From positions 173,216-237,215 of the forward strand of contig NZ_AROI01000002.1 of the NCBI RefSeq assembly GCF_000410875.1: a stretch of 64,000 nucleotides of DNA, read 5' to 3'. Each line of letters begins with the position of its first letter. The first letter of the stretch is position 1. Shown here piece after piece: positions 10,583 through 20,046 of the stretch. A model generated the notes under the pieces. That model was not told the origin of the DNA. It did not search any database and worked only from the letters and a program-made list of their open reading frames with translations. This DNA comes from Halopseudomonas pelagia CL-AP6 (GTDB taxonomy: Bacteria > Pseudomonadota > Gammaproteobacteria > Pseudomonadales > Pseudomonadaceae). The position numbers and the translations under genes were made by a program.

Positions 10583-11809
10583 ATGCTGTGTACGCTATTG
10601 CGTAAGAATTTCCCTCAGCTAGGGCCGGATGAGAAGTATCTTATCGCCTCATTCGCAGCCTGCTATGGCCACGCTTCAGCTGAGCTAACGGTTAAGGAAA
10701 TGGCGAAAGCACTGCATATTTCGCCCAGGGTTGTGGCAAAGAACTTGACTGCACTGATCGACAAACATGAGCTTTTGAGGGCTGAGTTTCCGGCGCGATG
10801 GGAGGGAAAAGGTAAGCCCGCGCGTCGATACGCCATTGCCTCGGAGCTACTTGATGAACTCGGATCCAGGCAAAATTCCGAGTATTGGCCAGGTCAGGCT
10901 GATCTGGCCAAGCGTGTGCTCACAGGGGAGGTGGAGCTTTTCAGAAAGACCGTTAGCGATGACGAAGCAATGGACTCAGCTGGGGTTGGTTATAAAAGTC
11001 CTCCCAGGCGAGTTAAAGGGGATGGAGGCAGTATACGGTTGCGCCTCTTCACTGCTGTTCTCGTGTGCCACTCGGACGAACTAGGTGTTGTACGAGGGCT
11101 GAGAGGGGAAAAGCTGTACGATCTTACTGGTATAGGAGCTGCGCAGGTCAGACTCAATGCCAAGCAACTAGTTAGTTCTGGAGTCCTCTTGGGGCATGTG
11201 CCGGGCACATCAAGTAAGTGGTTTGCAGAGTCCAAAGCCGCTTCGACTTACTACCTTGATATGCCCACCTCGCTTGATGTGATGCGAAGAAATTTGTTGC
11301 GCCTGGAGTTTTATTCCGACTTCGATGTGTGGGGGCGAGTACTTGAGCCAATCGCAAGACAGAAGTGGCCATGGATGCCTGTCATACGGCGTGGTGAGGT
11401 TCGCGCAGTTTTGGTATCGGAACTGATGGGCGAGGTGTCATACATCCTCAGCACTTATTGGGAGGACCTAGATGGTGCGCAGAGCTTTTATGACAAGCAT
11501 GCCGAAAAATGCGGGCTGGAGCGCAGGGTTCGGGGCATTCTTCGAGTTCCTGATGAGGTGCTGCAGGCAAAGAATGCTCCATTGAATCTAGAGAAGATCA
11601 TCTACGAGGGGCTCGTATTTAGCTGCATAGAACAGGCTTGTCTGGTGAAGCGTTGGTTACAGGAACCGACATTATCGGATCTGAGCGTTGGCAAGGTGCA
11701 ATTGCTGCCAGTATCAACGCTTCCGGATGGACAGTTGTGTATGCCTGTTGTGGTGGCGGGCGGTTTGGGCGAAGCGAGGTGTATTCGTTTGAATGTTCCG
11801 GGCGAGTAG
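10583..11809 (+). CDS. Unrecognised island protein with N-terminal winged helix-turn-helix
   Basis: This 408-aa protein has no family I can name. Residues about 30-75 (LTVKEMAKALHISPRVVAKN, then a two-strand wing with KGKPARRYAI) have the look of a MarR/replication-initiator-type winged helix. A second such segment may lie around residues 165-215 (KLYDLTGIGAAQVRLNAKQL). GGGGGAAGGG precedes the ATG at a normal distance. It is divergent from the 9563-10414 gene. Two winged helices and the position next to AlpA suggest a regulator or replication-associated protein of the element, but that is inference. Confidence 0.6.
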   Translation: MLCTLLRKNFPQLGPDEKYLIASFAACYGHASAELTVKEMAKALHISPRVVAKNLTALIDKHELLRAEFPARWEGKGKPARRYAIASELLDELGSRQNSEYWPGQADLAKRVLTGEVELFRKTVSDDEAMDSAGVGYKSPPRRVKGDGGSIRLRLFTAVLVCHSDELGVVRGLRGEKLYDLTGIGAAQVRLNAKQLVSSGVLLGHVPGTSSKWFAESKAASTYYLDMPTSLDVMRRNLLRLEFYSDFDVWGRVLEPIARQKWPWMPVIRRGEVRAVLVSELMGEVSYILSTYWEDLDGAQSFYDKHAEKCGLERRVRGILRVPDEVLQAKNAPLNLEKIIYEGLVFSCIEQACLVKRWLQEPTLSDLSVGKVQLLPVSTLPDGQLCMPVVVAGGLGEARCIRLNVPGE

Positions 11810-11881
11810 GTGCGTAGTGGTCGAGATCAGTGATTTTTTACCGCTCCCGCCAATCCTCTGAGCCAACAGAGGAGACAGCTC

Positions 11882-12067
11882 ATGAGGATCATCCGCCTGA
11901 AAGAAGTCATGAATTCAACTGGCCTGGCACGGTCAACCATCTATAAGTACATCGGGGAGCGCGCGTTTCCGAAACCCGTCTCGCTGGGAGGCCAGTGTGT
12001 CGGCTGGGTAGAAAGTGAGATCCACGATTGGATTCTGGCAAGAATCGAGGAGCGCGATCTCGCTTAG
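11882..12067 (+). CDS. AlpA family phage-type transcriptional regulator
   Basis: AlpA proteins are small MerR-like helix-turn-helix factors that act on excision or replication genes of integrated elements. The 61-aa product matches closely: RIIRLKEVMNSTGLARSTIY, a recognition helix followed by FPKPVSLGG and GWVESEIHDWI. AGAGGAGACAGCTC precedes the ATG. It sits between the winged-helix protein and the Gp2-like protein. By analogy with P4-type elements it may control the integrase, here at the opposite end. Confidence 0.88.
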   Translation: MRIIRLKEVMNSTGLARSTIYKYIGERAFPKPVSLGGQCVGWVESEIHDWILARIEERDLA

Positions 12068-12119
12068 TGCGTTCCATCCCGACAGGCCGCCACGGGCTAA
12101 CCATCCAGAACCAGCTATC

Positions 12120-12153
12120 AATGCCATGATCAGTTGTGGCTGGTCATGGCATT
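12120..12153. repeat. Inverted repeat downstream of alpA
   Basis: Arms AATGCCATGA and TCATGGCATT (10/10) are separated by 14 bp. There is no T-run, so an operator or replication structure is as likely as a terminator. It lies in a 444-bp region (12068-12511) without a convincing gene. The only other structure I noticed there is a pair of imperfect TTAGGGTTA/GTAGGGTTA direct repeats near 12283-12306. Confidence 0.5.
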
Positions 12154-12511
12154 TATGCCGGATTAACGGCAGTGTTTTTTTTCCAGAGTTATGCGCAGAG
12201 TAAATATGCAGGCGTGGCTGGAGAATCCGAGTTGATTTTCGTGTGCTCCGGGGGAACTCGTTTTCGGTGCGGGTATTATGCCTTAGGGTTATCACCCGTA
12301 GGGTTAGGAACCAGGTACATGAAGCATGTATCACAATGCAGGGATACAGCCAGCAAGGAGTCAATAAGCTACAAGTACACATGAACCCATAAGGCTAGAG
12401 ACCAAGCTATCTCATCAAGCCTGAATAGCAAGATAGACAGACCACTACGAGGTAATGGTTAAAAAATACTCATTGGACACAGGTTATGAACCTAGCCAAG
12501 GAGTAGTAACC

Positions 12512-13183
12512 ATGATACGACATCCCCATAACACCAATCTCCGTTTGCATTACGACAACAGCTTTGAAGGCCTATCAGTGATGGTTGATAAAGGTCCTTT
12601 CATCGAACAATATCTCTCACGCCTGAAACGTACCATCGAGCTGGCTCTGGATGAGTACCCGCGACTATTGGCTTTCAGAGTCGACCTACGCTTACCAGCA
12701 GGTGCCGACCTACCTGTGCATACTGACAGCAACGTGGTCATCAGCAGGTTCATTGATTCCTTCAAGGCGAAAATCCGACAAAACCGGCTCAAGGCTTTTG
12801 AGCACAACGAGAAAGGTGCACATGACAGTCGGGTACGTTACGTCTGGGCACGAGAGGTAGGGCAAAGGGAGCGACCGCACTACCACTTGCTCATCCTGCT
12901 CAACCGGGATGCTTTCTACACGCTGGGGAAGCTGGACTCGACTGCCGACAACATGATCAGTCGTATGCAAGAGGCGTGGGCCAGTGCGCTGGGTTTGCCC
13001 GTGGAGCATGTACGATATCTGGTACATATTCCGGATAACCCTATGTATCGGGTTGATCTGAAGGTGAAGGCCGGTAAGCCAGATCGGTTGCCTGAGTTGT
13101 TTTACCGTACCAGTTACCTGTGCAAAGCAGCGACCAAGTCTTACGGGAGCGGGCATTGGGGGTTCGGTACCAGCAGAGGTTAG
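12512..13183 (+). CDS. Inovirus Gp2 / YagK-YfjJ family protein
   Basis: Members of this family occur on P4-like islands and resemble filamentous-phage Gp2 replication proteins; they are probably rolling-circle-type initiators. Visible features are RVDLRLPAG near residue 50, RYVWAREVGQRERPHYHLLI (residues about 108-127, with the conserved HYH of two-metal HUH-type proteins), and LCKAATKSYGSGHWGFGTSRG at the end. I chose the ATG at 12512 because AAGGAG lies 8 nt upstream; a start at 12455 would add 19 residues with a poor site. The product is 223 aa. A replication role is inferred. Confidence 0.82.
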   Translation: MIRHPHNTNLRLHYDNSFEGLSVMVDKGPFIEQYLSRLKRTIELALDEYPRLLAFRVDLRLPAGADLPVHTDSNVVISRFIDSFKAKIRQNRLKAFEHNEKGAHDSRVRYVWAREVGQRERPHYHLLILLNRDAFYTLGKLDSTADNMISRMQEAWASALGLPVEHVRYLVHIPDNPMYRVDLKVKAGKPDRLPELFYRTSYLCKAATKSYGSGHWGFGTSRG

Positions 13184-13291
13184 CGGCTTGGTGAGCTCGC
13201 CTGGTTACACGTAAGCCGTATTCGACTTACGGATTAGGCTGTTAGACATTAGAATGATTTGCGACTAGAATTAGTTGCATTGAGGGGCGCC

Positions 13292-13540
13292 ATGTCGCGA
13301 CAAGAGAAATTACTGGCCAAGCTGTTGAGCAGGCAGTCCGGGTTCACGTGGCAAGAGCTGACGACGCTACTGAATGGCATGGGGTATCGGCAGTTGGAAG
13401 GGCAGGGCAGTCGCGTAAAGTTTGACAATGGAAATCCGCACGCGATGATCAACCTGCACCGACCGCACCTCGGCAATGAACTGAAAGCTTACGTCAAGCG
13501 CCAAGTGATAGAGCACCTGAAGGCGGGAGGGTTGATCTGA
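13292..13540 (+). CDS. hicA: HicA-type mRNA interferase toxin
   Basis: HicA toxins cleave mRNA and are neutralised by HicB. The product is 82 aa, starting MSRQEKLLAKLLSRQSGFTW. The double-stranded RNA-binding-like core includes LLNGMGYRQLEGQGSRVKF, and a histidine lies in INLHRPH, the expected catalytic area. I placed the start at 13292 behind GAGGGG; an earlier frame start adds 11 residues. It overlaps hicB by one base (TGATG). Toxin-before-antitoxin order is usual for hicAB. It lies directly upstream of the restriction-like cassette. Confidence 0.88.
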   Translation: MSRQEKLLAKLLSRQSGFTWQELTTLLNGMGYRQLEGQGSRVKFDNGNPHAMINLHRPHLGNELKAYVKRQVIEHLKAGGLI

Positions 13541-13881
13541 TGAGCACGCTACTGAAACACCAAGGCTATTACGGCTCCATAGAGGCCAGTCCTGAGGACA
13601 ACTGCCTGTATGGGAAGCTTCAATTCATCCGTGCACTGGTGAGCTATGAAGGGGAGACGGTTGCTGAACTGGAACAGGCATTTCGGGATGCAGTCGATGA
13701 TTACCTGGCTACCTGTGCAGAGCAGGAGCAGGCACCTGAGACTCCTTGCAAAGGCTCGTTCAATGTCCGGGTGGGCCATGATCTACACCTGGCGGCCAGC
13801 GTGGCAGCCACTCAGCAAAGCATCACATTGAATGACCTGACACGCCGTGCGCTCAGTGAGTATCTGGAGCATCGTGCCTAA
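13540..13881 (+). CDS. hicB: HicB-type antitoxin
   Basis: HicB binds HicA and represses the operon. The 113-aa protein has the degraded RNase H-like fold at the N-terminus (GYYGSIEASPEDNCLYGKL, GETVAELEQAFRDAVDDYL) and a ribbon-helix-helix at the C-terminus (FNVRVGHDLHLAASVAATQQ, SITLNDLTRRALSEYL). The RHH variant is the class that binds its promoter directly. Translation is coupled to hicA through TGATG. The pair may stabilise the island. Confidence 0.88.
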   Translation: MSTLLKHQGYYGSIEASPEDNCLYGKLQFIRALVSYEGETVAELEQAFRDAVDDYLATCAEQEQAPETPCKGSFNVRVGHDLHLAASVAATQQSITLNDLTRRALSEYLEHRA

Positions 13882-14052
13882 CGATCCCGGTTCTGTATCA
13901 GGATGGGACGCAAGCTGATTTAAGAGCGCCCGTGCGGTCTCTACGACTGGTTGCTTTGTGCCGTTGAGTTGGTTTCACAGGTGAGTAAACCGTGATATTC
14001 AAGGCAGGCTACGCAATAATGGAAGTCAAGTCGTAGATAGGGACGCCGTAGA

Positions 14053-17000
14053 ATGGAACTGATCGACAACATCAACACCCTGCTTGGTGAGAACCTCAAA
14101 GGAACGCTCAAGCCGGGCTCGAAGCTGAAGATCGCCGCTTCGTGCTTTTCGATCTACGCCTACGTGGCATTGAAGAAGGAACTGGAGAGTATCGACTCTC
14201 TGGAATTTATCTTCACCTCTCCGACCTTCGTGCCTAACGAAGCCAGCGACAAGATCAAGAAAGAGCAGCGCGAGTTCCATATTCCCAAGGCTGAGCGCGA
14301 GCGGAGCCTGACCGGTAGTGAATTTGAGATCCAGCTGAAGAATCAGCTCACGCAGAAGGCCATCGCCAGAGAATGCGCTGACTGGATACGCCGCAAAGCC
14401 ACCTTCCGTTCCAATCGTGGGCAGGCTCCGATGCAGCCCTTTATCGGTACGCGCGCGACGGCGGGTGACGCTGTCTTTATGCCCGTCCAGGGGTTTACCG
14501 CTGTCGACCTTGGTTACCAGAAAGGCAACGCGCTCTCGAACATCGTGACCCGTTTCGATGAGCCCGCCCATACCGGCATGTTCCTTAATCTGTTCGATCA
14601 GATCTGGAGCGACCCGGAGAAGCTAGAAGATGTGACCGACAGGCTCTGCGAGCACATTGCCTCGGTCTATCGGGAGAATGCCCCGGAGCGAATCTACTTT
14701 CTGATGCTCTACAACATCTTCCGCGAGTTCTTGGAAGATGTGAACGAGGACGTGCTGCCCAATGACCGCACCGGCTACCAGGACAGCCTAATCTGGCAGA
14801 AGCTGTTCAACTTCCAGCGTGACGCGGCCACCGGCCTGATCAACAAACTTGAGACCTACAACGGCTGCATTCTCGCTGATAGCGTGGGGCTAGGGAAAAC
14901 CTTCACCGCGCTGGCGGTGGTCAAGTATTACGAGCTGCGCAACAAATCCGTCTTGGTGCTCTGCCCTAAGAAGCTCGCCGACAACTGGCTGAACTACAAC
15001 CGCAACCTCAAGACCAACATTTTCGCGAAGGATCGCTTCAATTACGATGTGCTCTGCCATACCGACCTGAGCCGCACCCGGGGCGAGTCGCTGGGCATTC
15101 CGCTGGATCGGGTCAACTGGGGCAACTACGACCTGGTGGTTATCGACGAGTCGCATAACTTCCGTAACAACGACGTGTACAAAGACAAGGAGACTCGCTA
15201 CCAGCGGCTGATGAATCAGGTGATTCGTCAGGGGGTGAAGACAAAAGTGTTGATGCTTTCAGCAACCCCGGTCAACAACCGCTTCAGCGATTTGCGTAAC
15301 CAGCTGGCCTTGGCTTACGAAGGCGACAGCGACAACCTCAACGACAAGCTGCGCACTGAAAAAGACATCGACGGCATATTTCGCCGCGCTCAGGCGGCGT
15401 TCAATGCGTGGTCAAATTTACCGCCAGAAAAACGTACCGCTGCAGCAATCCTCAACACCTTGGACTTTGACTTCTTCGAGCTGCTCGACAGCGTGACCAT
15501 TGCCCGCTCACGCCGGCATATCGAGACCTTTTACGACACTGCAGATATTGGCAGCTTTCCGGAGCGCCGTAAGCCGCTGTCCTTTCATAGCCCGTTGACC
15601 CATCGTGATGATGTCATCGGTTTTAACGATATCTTCAACCAGCTCTCGTTACTCAAGCTTGCCGTGTATGCCCCGGTCAGCTACATCCTGCCCAGCCGGA
15701 TGAAGAAGTACGAGGAAATGTACGACACCGAAGTAGAGGGCGGCAAAGGCAAGCTCAAACAGGTCGACCGCGAAAGAAGCCTGCAAGCGCTGATGACCAC
15801 CAACCTGCTCAAACGCTTGGAAAGTTCGGTCGAATCCTTCCGTCTGACCCTTAAAAACCTGCAGGCGACTCACCGCAATGCGCTAGACAAAATTGCGACC
15901 TTCAAAAAAACAGGCGGAGCCAGCGGCTTTGCTGACGTCACTGCGGCGTTCGAGGATGTGGATTTTGACGATGACAACCTGCCCCAGCCGGATGACATAA
16001 GCATCGGCAAGAAAATCCAGATCAGCCTGGAAGACATGGACGTGCCGTCCTGGGAGCAAGACTTGCAGGGTGACCTGGTCTTCATCGAAGAGTTGTTGGC
16101 CGAAATGGCCAAGGTCACGCCGGCCGATGATGCCAAGCTGCAACACCTTAAAACCCAGATCACCAGTAAGTTGAGCTCGCCGATTAACCCCGGCAATCGC
16201 AAGGTGCTGATCTTCACGGCCTACTCTGATACCGCCAATTACCTCTATGACAACCTGGCCGAGTATTTGCTACGCACTCATCAGGTACATTCCGGCAAGG
16301 TCACTGGGAGTGATGCGCCCAAATCCACTTTGGGCAATATGCAGGGCAGCCGGCAGACCTATGACTTTCAGGGGCTACTCACGCTGTTTTCACCACGCTC
16401 CAAAGAGAAGGCGGCCATCTACCCGGATGAGCCACGCGAGATCGACATTCTGATCGGCACCGATTGCATCTCCGAAGGCCAGAACCTGCAGGATTGTGAC
16501 TACCTGATCAACTACGACATCCATTGGAACCCGGTGCGCATCATCCAGCGTTTTGGACGGGTGGATCGAATTGGCTCGCAGAATGCCAGCATTCAGCTGG
16601 TCAACTACTGGCCGGACATCAGCCTCGATGAGTACATCAATCTCAAGGAGCGGGTTGAGAACCGCATGATGATCGCCGACGTCACAGCCACTGGCGATGA
16701 CAACGTGCTCAATGCCCAGGCCAATGACGTGGCCTACCGCAAAGAGCAATTACGGCGCCTACAAGATGACGTGATCGAAATGGAAGACATCAAGACCGGC
16801 GTCTCCATCACCGATCTTGGCCTCAACGACTTCCGTATGGATTTGCTCAACCACATCAAAACCAATGGCAGCCTTGAGCATGTTCCCAACGGTATGCACG
16901 CCGTTGTGCCCGCACGGCAAGAGCTTGGCCTGCTGCCTGGGGTGATTTTCACCCTGCGTAATCGCAATAAGGGCTCCAGCTTCAATAAACAGAATCGCCT

Positions 17001-17343
17001 GCATCCCTTCTACCTGATCTACATCAGCCTGGAAGGGCAGATCATCAGCGATCAAACCGAAGCCAAGCGTCTGCTGGATCTAACCCGTAGCGCTTGCAAG
17101 GGCCATAGCCAGCCGATACCTGAGGCCTACCAGCGGTTCAATCAAGCCACCGACGACGGGCGCAATATGCGCGTCTACTCCGACCTCCTTGATAAGGCCA
17201 TTCGCTCGATGATCGAGGTCAAAGAAGAGAAAGACATCGACAGTCTGTTCAGCGGTGGTAGCACTACGGCTTTGGTTGATACCATCTCTGGGCTCGACGA
17301 CTTCGAGCTGATTGCCTTTGTCGTTATTCAGGGTGTGACATGA
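14053..17343 (+). CDS. SNF2-type helicase with PLD-like N-terminal domain, restriction-like cassette
   Basis: This 1096-aa protein has a phospholipase D-like N-terminal fold (residues about 20-170; KIAASCFSIYAYVALKKEL is characteristic) followed by a superfamily 2 helicase. Walker A is LADSVGLGKT (residues about 274-283), motif II is DESH (365-368), motif III is LSATPVNN, and motif VI is QRFGRVDRIGSQN (832 onward). I see no HxKxxxxD nuclease signature, so the PLD-like part may be a recognition or structural domain. It is the first gene of a run whose next member overlaps it by ATGA. Helicases of this type occur in phage-defence cassettes. Its precise action here is unknown. Confidence 0.88.
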   Translation: MELIDNINTLLGENLKGTLKPGSKLKIAASCFSIYAYVALKKELESIDSLEFIFTSPTFVPNEASDKIKKEQREFHIPKAERERSLTGSEFEIQLKNQLTQKAIARECADWIRRKATFRSNRGQAPMQPFIGTRATAGDAVFMPVQGFTAVDLGYQKGNALSNIVTRFDEPAHTGMFLNLFDQIWSDPEKLEDVTDRLCEHIASVYRENAPERIYFLMLYNIFREFLEDVNEDVLPNDRTGYQDSLIWQKLFNFQRDAATGLINKLETYNGCILADSVGLGKTFTALAVVKYYELRNKSVLVLCPKKLADNWLNYNRNLKTNIFAKDRFNYDVLCHTDLSRTRGESLGIPLDRVNWGNYDLVVIDESHNFRNNDVYKDKETRYQRLMNQVIRQGVKTKVLMLSATPVNNRFSDLRNQLALAYEGDSDNLNDKLRTEKDIDGIFRRAQAAFNAWSNLPPEKRTAAAILNTLDFDFFELLDSVTIARSRRHIETFYDTADIGSFPERRKPLSFHSPLTHRDDVIGFNDIFNQLSLLKLAVYAPVSYILPSRMKKYEEMYDTEVEGGKGKLKQVDRERSLQALMTTNLLKRLESSVESFRLTLKNLQATHRNALDKIATFKKTGGASGFADVTAAFEDVDFDDDNLPQPDDISIGKKIQISLEDMDVPSWEQDLQGDLVFIEELLAEMAKVTPADDAKLQHLKTQITSKLSSPINPGNRKVLIFTAYSDTANYLYDNLAEYLLRTHQVHSGKVTGSDAPKSTLGNMQGSRQTYDFQGLLTLFSPRSKEKAAIYPDEPREIDILIGTDCISEGQNLQDCDYLINYDIHWNPVRIIQRFGRVDRIGSQNASIQLVNYWPDISLDEYINLKERVENRMMIADVTATGDDNVLNAQANDVAYRKEQLRRLQDDVIEMEDIKTGVSITDLGLNDFRMDLLNHIKTNGSLEHVPNGMHAVVPARQELGLLPGVIFTLRNRNKGSSFNKQNRLHPFYLIYISLEGQIISDQTEAKRLLDLTRSACKGHSQPIPEAYQRFNQATDDGRNMRVYSDLLDKAIRSMIEVKEEKDIDSLFSGGSTTALVDTISGLDDFELIAFVVIQGVT

Positions 17344-18020
17344 GTTCTGGGGATAATGTGCCTGCGCTGTTCAGCTTTCCTGCGCAGGCTCGTGTTGCTC
17401 GTGTGGTGCCCAAAAGCAAAATCTACGAGCACGGCCCAGTGAATTCAGCGTTGCGCGATAAGTTCGTCGGCCAGGTCGAGCAGATAACTTGGGCATTCAA
17501 GCTGGGACCGGAAACCATCAACCTGCCAGCACGCGGCGGCGTAGCGGAAATCCAGGTGTTCGACGTCACGCTTAAAGCCGCCGAGCTGGATGAGGACGTG
17601 TTGCGTGCAATCGATCGCGCCATCCCGCATCCGATCATCTTTCAATTGCATCACCAGCAGCGCACCCGCATGGTGGCGGCCTTTAAGCGCCCAAGTGAAG
17701 CTGATGCCAGCAAGTGGGTGATCGATGGCTACTTTGCCGGCAACTGGTTGCCAGCCGACATCCCGCGCCAGCCGCTGCCGGTGGCGCTGGATCTGCAGGG
17801 GCTCTACGAACAACTGCTGCGCAGCTTGTTACCCAGTCCGGCTAGGCCGGGCGAGAGCCTGCCCGAGCAACTGGAGCGGCTAAACCGTTTGCGTAGCCTG
17901 CACAGTGAGCACGCCAAGCTGGATGCGCGCCTGCACAAAGAAAAACAATTCAACCGCAAGGTGGCGCTCAACGCCCAGCTGCGGGAAATCCAAAATGAAA
18001 TCGCCGACCTGAGCGCCTAA
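17340..18020 (+). CDS. DUF4391 domain-containing protein
   Basis: The 226-aa protein starts inside the helicase stop codon (ATGA), so production is translationally coupled. I recognise DUF4391 from the fold pattern: FSFPAQARVARVVPKSKIYE near the N-terminus, VEQITWAFKLGPETINLP, and AIDRAIPHPIIFQLHH around residue 95, followed by KRPSEAD and a hydrophobic-charged C-terminal coiled region (SEHAKLDARLHKEKQFNRKV). The family has no assigned activity. In my memory it accompanies helicase plus methyltransferase defence loci. It probably bridges the helicase with the Mod/Res part. Confidence 0.82.
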   Translation: MSSGDNVPALFSFPAQARVARVVPKSKIYEHGPVNSALRDKFVGQVEQITWAFKLGPETINLPARGGVAEIQVFDVTLKAAELDEDVLRAIDRAIPHPIIFQLHHQQRTRMVAAFKRPSEADASKWVIDGYFAGNWLPADIPRQPLPVALDLQGLYEQLLRSLLPSPARPGESLPEQLERLNRLRSLHSEHAKLDARLHKEKQFNRKVALNAQLREIQNEIADLSA

Positions 18021-18062
18021 ACCTCGGTTCGCGCCAAACAGTTAAGAGATACAGGAAGTCCC

Positions 18063-20027
18063 ATGGACAAGCTGAAAATGCACTCCCCCAACCTGACCGA
18101 GGCCAATATCGCCAAGCTGGCCAAACTGTTCCCCAATTGCATTACCGAAGCGCGGGATGCCCAAGGCGAACTGAAAAAGGCTGTCGACTTCGATCTGCTA
18201 CGACAGGAGCTGTCTTCGTCCATTGTTGAGGGGCCGCAAGAGCGTTATCAGCTTAATTGGCCGGGAAAACGTGAAGCATTGCTGGCTGCCAATGCGCCGA
18301 TTGCAAAGACACTAAGGCCTTACATAAATGAAAGTGTTGATTTTTGGACGGCGGGAAATATTTTTGTTGAGGGCGATAATCTTGAGGCTCTTAAGCTTCT
18401 TCAAGAGTCCTACTTAGCCTCAATTAAACTGATATATATCGATCCGCCGTATAATACAAAAAGCGATTTCATATACGCCGATAATTTTTCTGAGAATATT
18501 CAGGAATATCTTGAGAGGTCTAATCAGAAGGATTCATCCGGAAGACTTGTAGCTAACCCTGAGGCAAATGGACGGAGACATTCTGACTGGCTTACAATGA
18601 TGTACTCAAGGCTTAAGCTGGCTAGAAATCTGCTGAGAGATGATGGTGTAATATTCGTTTCGATTGATGATAATGAGGTTGACAGCCTCCAGAAAATCTG
18701 TGAGGAAATATTTGGCGAGGCCAATATTCTTGGAAGGATTGTTTGGAAGAATGCAACAGACAATAATCCAACCACTATTGCGATTGAGCATGAGTATGTT
18801 CTTGTTTGCTGTAAGGATAAACTAAAGGTTTCGCCCGTATGGAAATCTAGTATTTCTGATGTTAAAGATTTGATTGTAAGAAAAGGGCTTGAGTTAATCG
18901 AAATGCATGATGACGATGAAGATCTTAAGGCAGCGTATTCATCGTGGTTTAAGGTTAACAAGTCGCAGCTTTCTCCGTTAGATGGCTACAAGTATATCGA
19001 CCGAGGCGGGGTTTTTGCTGGTATCCGTGGTGTGCATAACCCCGGTAAAGAGGGGTATCGATATGACATTATTCACCCTGAAACAGGGAAGCCCTGTACT
19101 GAGCCTCTAATGGGCTATCGATTTCCACTAGAAACGATGAAGGGTCTTCTTGCGGAAGGAAAAATAATATTTGGCGAAGATCATACTAAGCTTATCGAGC
19201 TGAAGGTTTACGCTCATGAATATCAAGAAAAGCTTTCGAGTGTGATCGAAATCGATGGAAGGTCTGGAGCCTACGACCTCAGAGCGCTTTTCCCTGAATA
19301 TAAAACTGTATTTGAAAATCCAAAGCCAGTTAAGTTCTTACAAAGATTTATTCCTCTTGTGCTAACTGATGAGGGCGATGTATTTCTCGATTTTTTTGCC
19401 GGTTCATCTTCCTCTATTCATGCACTTTTAGAACTAAACCTCAAGGAAGGGAAAAATCGAAAATTTATTGCGGTTCAAATTCCAGAGAAATGCAATGAAA
19501 AATCTGAGCCGTATCGGGATGGTGTGCAGTTAATTTCTGAGATTAGTAAAGAGAGAATACGGCGTGTAGGGAAATTGCTAAAAGGGCTAGAGGCAGAGCG
19601 GGACGGGATAGATAGGCTGGATGTAGGCTTTCGGGTCTTTAAAATAGACTCTTCCAATATGAAGGAGGTCTACTACAGCCCGGATACTGTCAGCCAAGAT
19701 CTGCTTTTTGATCAAGTAGAGAATATCCGCGAAGACCGTACCCCCGAAGACCTGCTGTTCCAGGTTCTATTGGACTGGGGCGTGGATCTGGCCCTGCCGA
19801 TCAGCAAGCAAAGCATCGCCGGCAAGACCGTTTTCTTTGTCGACGGTGACGCCTTGGCTGCCTGCTTCGATACCGGCATTGATGAAGACTTCGTCAAGCG
19901 GCTCGCCGGACACAAGCCGCTGCGTGTGGTATTCCGTGACGCCGGCTTTGCCAGCGATAGCGTGAAGATCAACGTCGAGCAGGTGTTCAAGCTGCTGTCG
20001 CCAGCTACCGAAATCAAGACGCTTTGA
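18063..20027 (+). CDS. Type III-like site-specific DNA adenine methyltransferase (Mod), mosaic
   Basis: The 654-aa protein has DPPYNT at residues 127-132 (motif IV) ahead of DFFAGSSS at 443-450 (motif I), the beta-class order of type III Mod subunits such as EcoP15I. The region between the motifs contains the probable target-recognition domain. The DNA for roughly residues 80-560 (about 18300-19740) is clearly AT-richer and uses different codons from both flanks and from the neighbouring genes. This points to replacement of the catalytic/specificity core by recombination. AGGAAG lies before the ATG. It is expected to protect host DNA from the Res protein downstream. Confidence 0.92.
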   Translation: MDKLKMHSPNLTEANIAKLAKLFPNCITEARDAQGELKKAVDFDLLRQELSSSIVEGPQERYQLNWPGKREALLAANAPIAKTLRPYINESVDFWTAGNIFVEGDNLEALKLLQESYLASIKLIYIDPPYNTKSDFIYADNFSENIQEYLERSNQKDSSGRLVANPEANGRRHSDWLTMMYSRLKLARNLLRDDGVIFVSIDDNEVDSLQKICEEIFGEANILGRIVWKNATDNNPTTIAIEHEYVLVCCKDKLKVSPVWKSSISDVKDLIVRKGLELIEMHDDDEDLKAAYSSWFKVNKSQLSPLDGYKYIDRGGVFAGIRGVHNPGKEGYRYDIIHPETGKPCTEPLMGYRFPLETMKGLLAEGKIIFGEDHTKLIELKVYAHEYQEKLSSVIEIDGRSGAYDLRALFPEYKTVFENPKPVKFLQRFIPLVLTDEGDVFLDFFAGSSSSIHALLELNLKEGKNRKFIAVQIPEKCNEKSEPYRDGVQLISEISKERIRRVGKLLKGLEAERDGIDRLDVGFRVFKIDSSNMKEVYYSPDTVSQDLLFDQVENIREDRTPEDLLFQVLLDWGVDLALPISKQSIAGKTVFFVDGDALAACFDTGIDEDFVKRLAGHKPLRVVFRDAGFASDSVKINVEQVFKLLSPATEIKTL

Positions 20028-20046
20028 CTGACAGGGAGCCGTCGCC

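Noticed and set aside
12283..12306. TTAGGGTTA-type repeats as replication iterons
   Set aside because: Only two imperfect copies; insufficient on their own, so kept only as a side remark.
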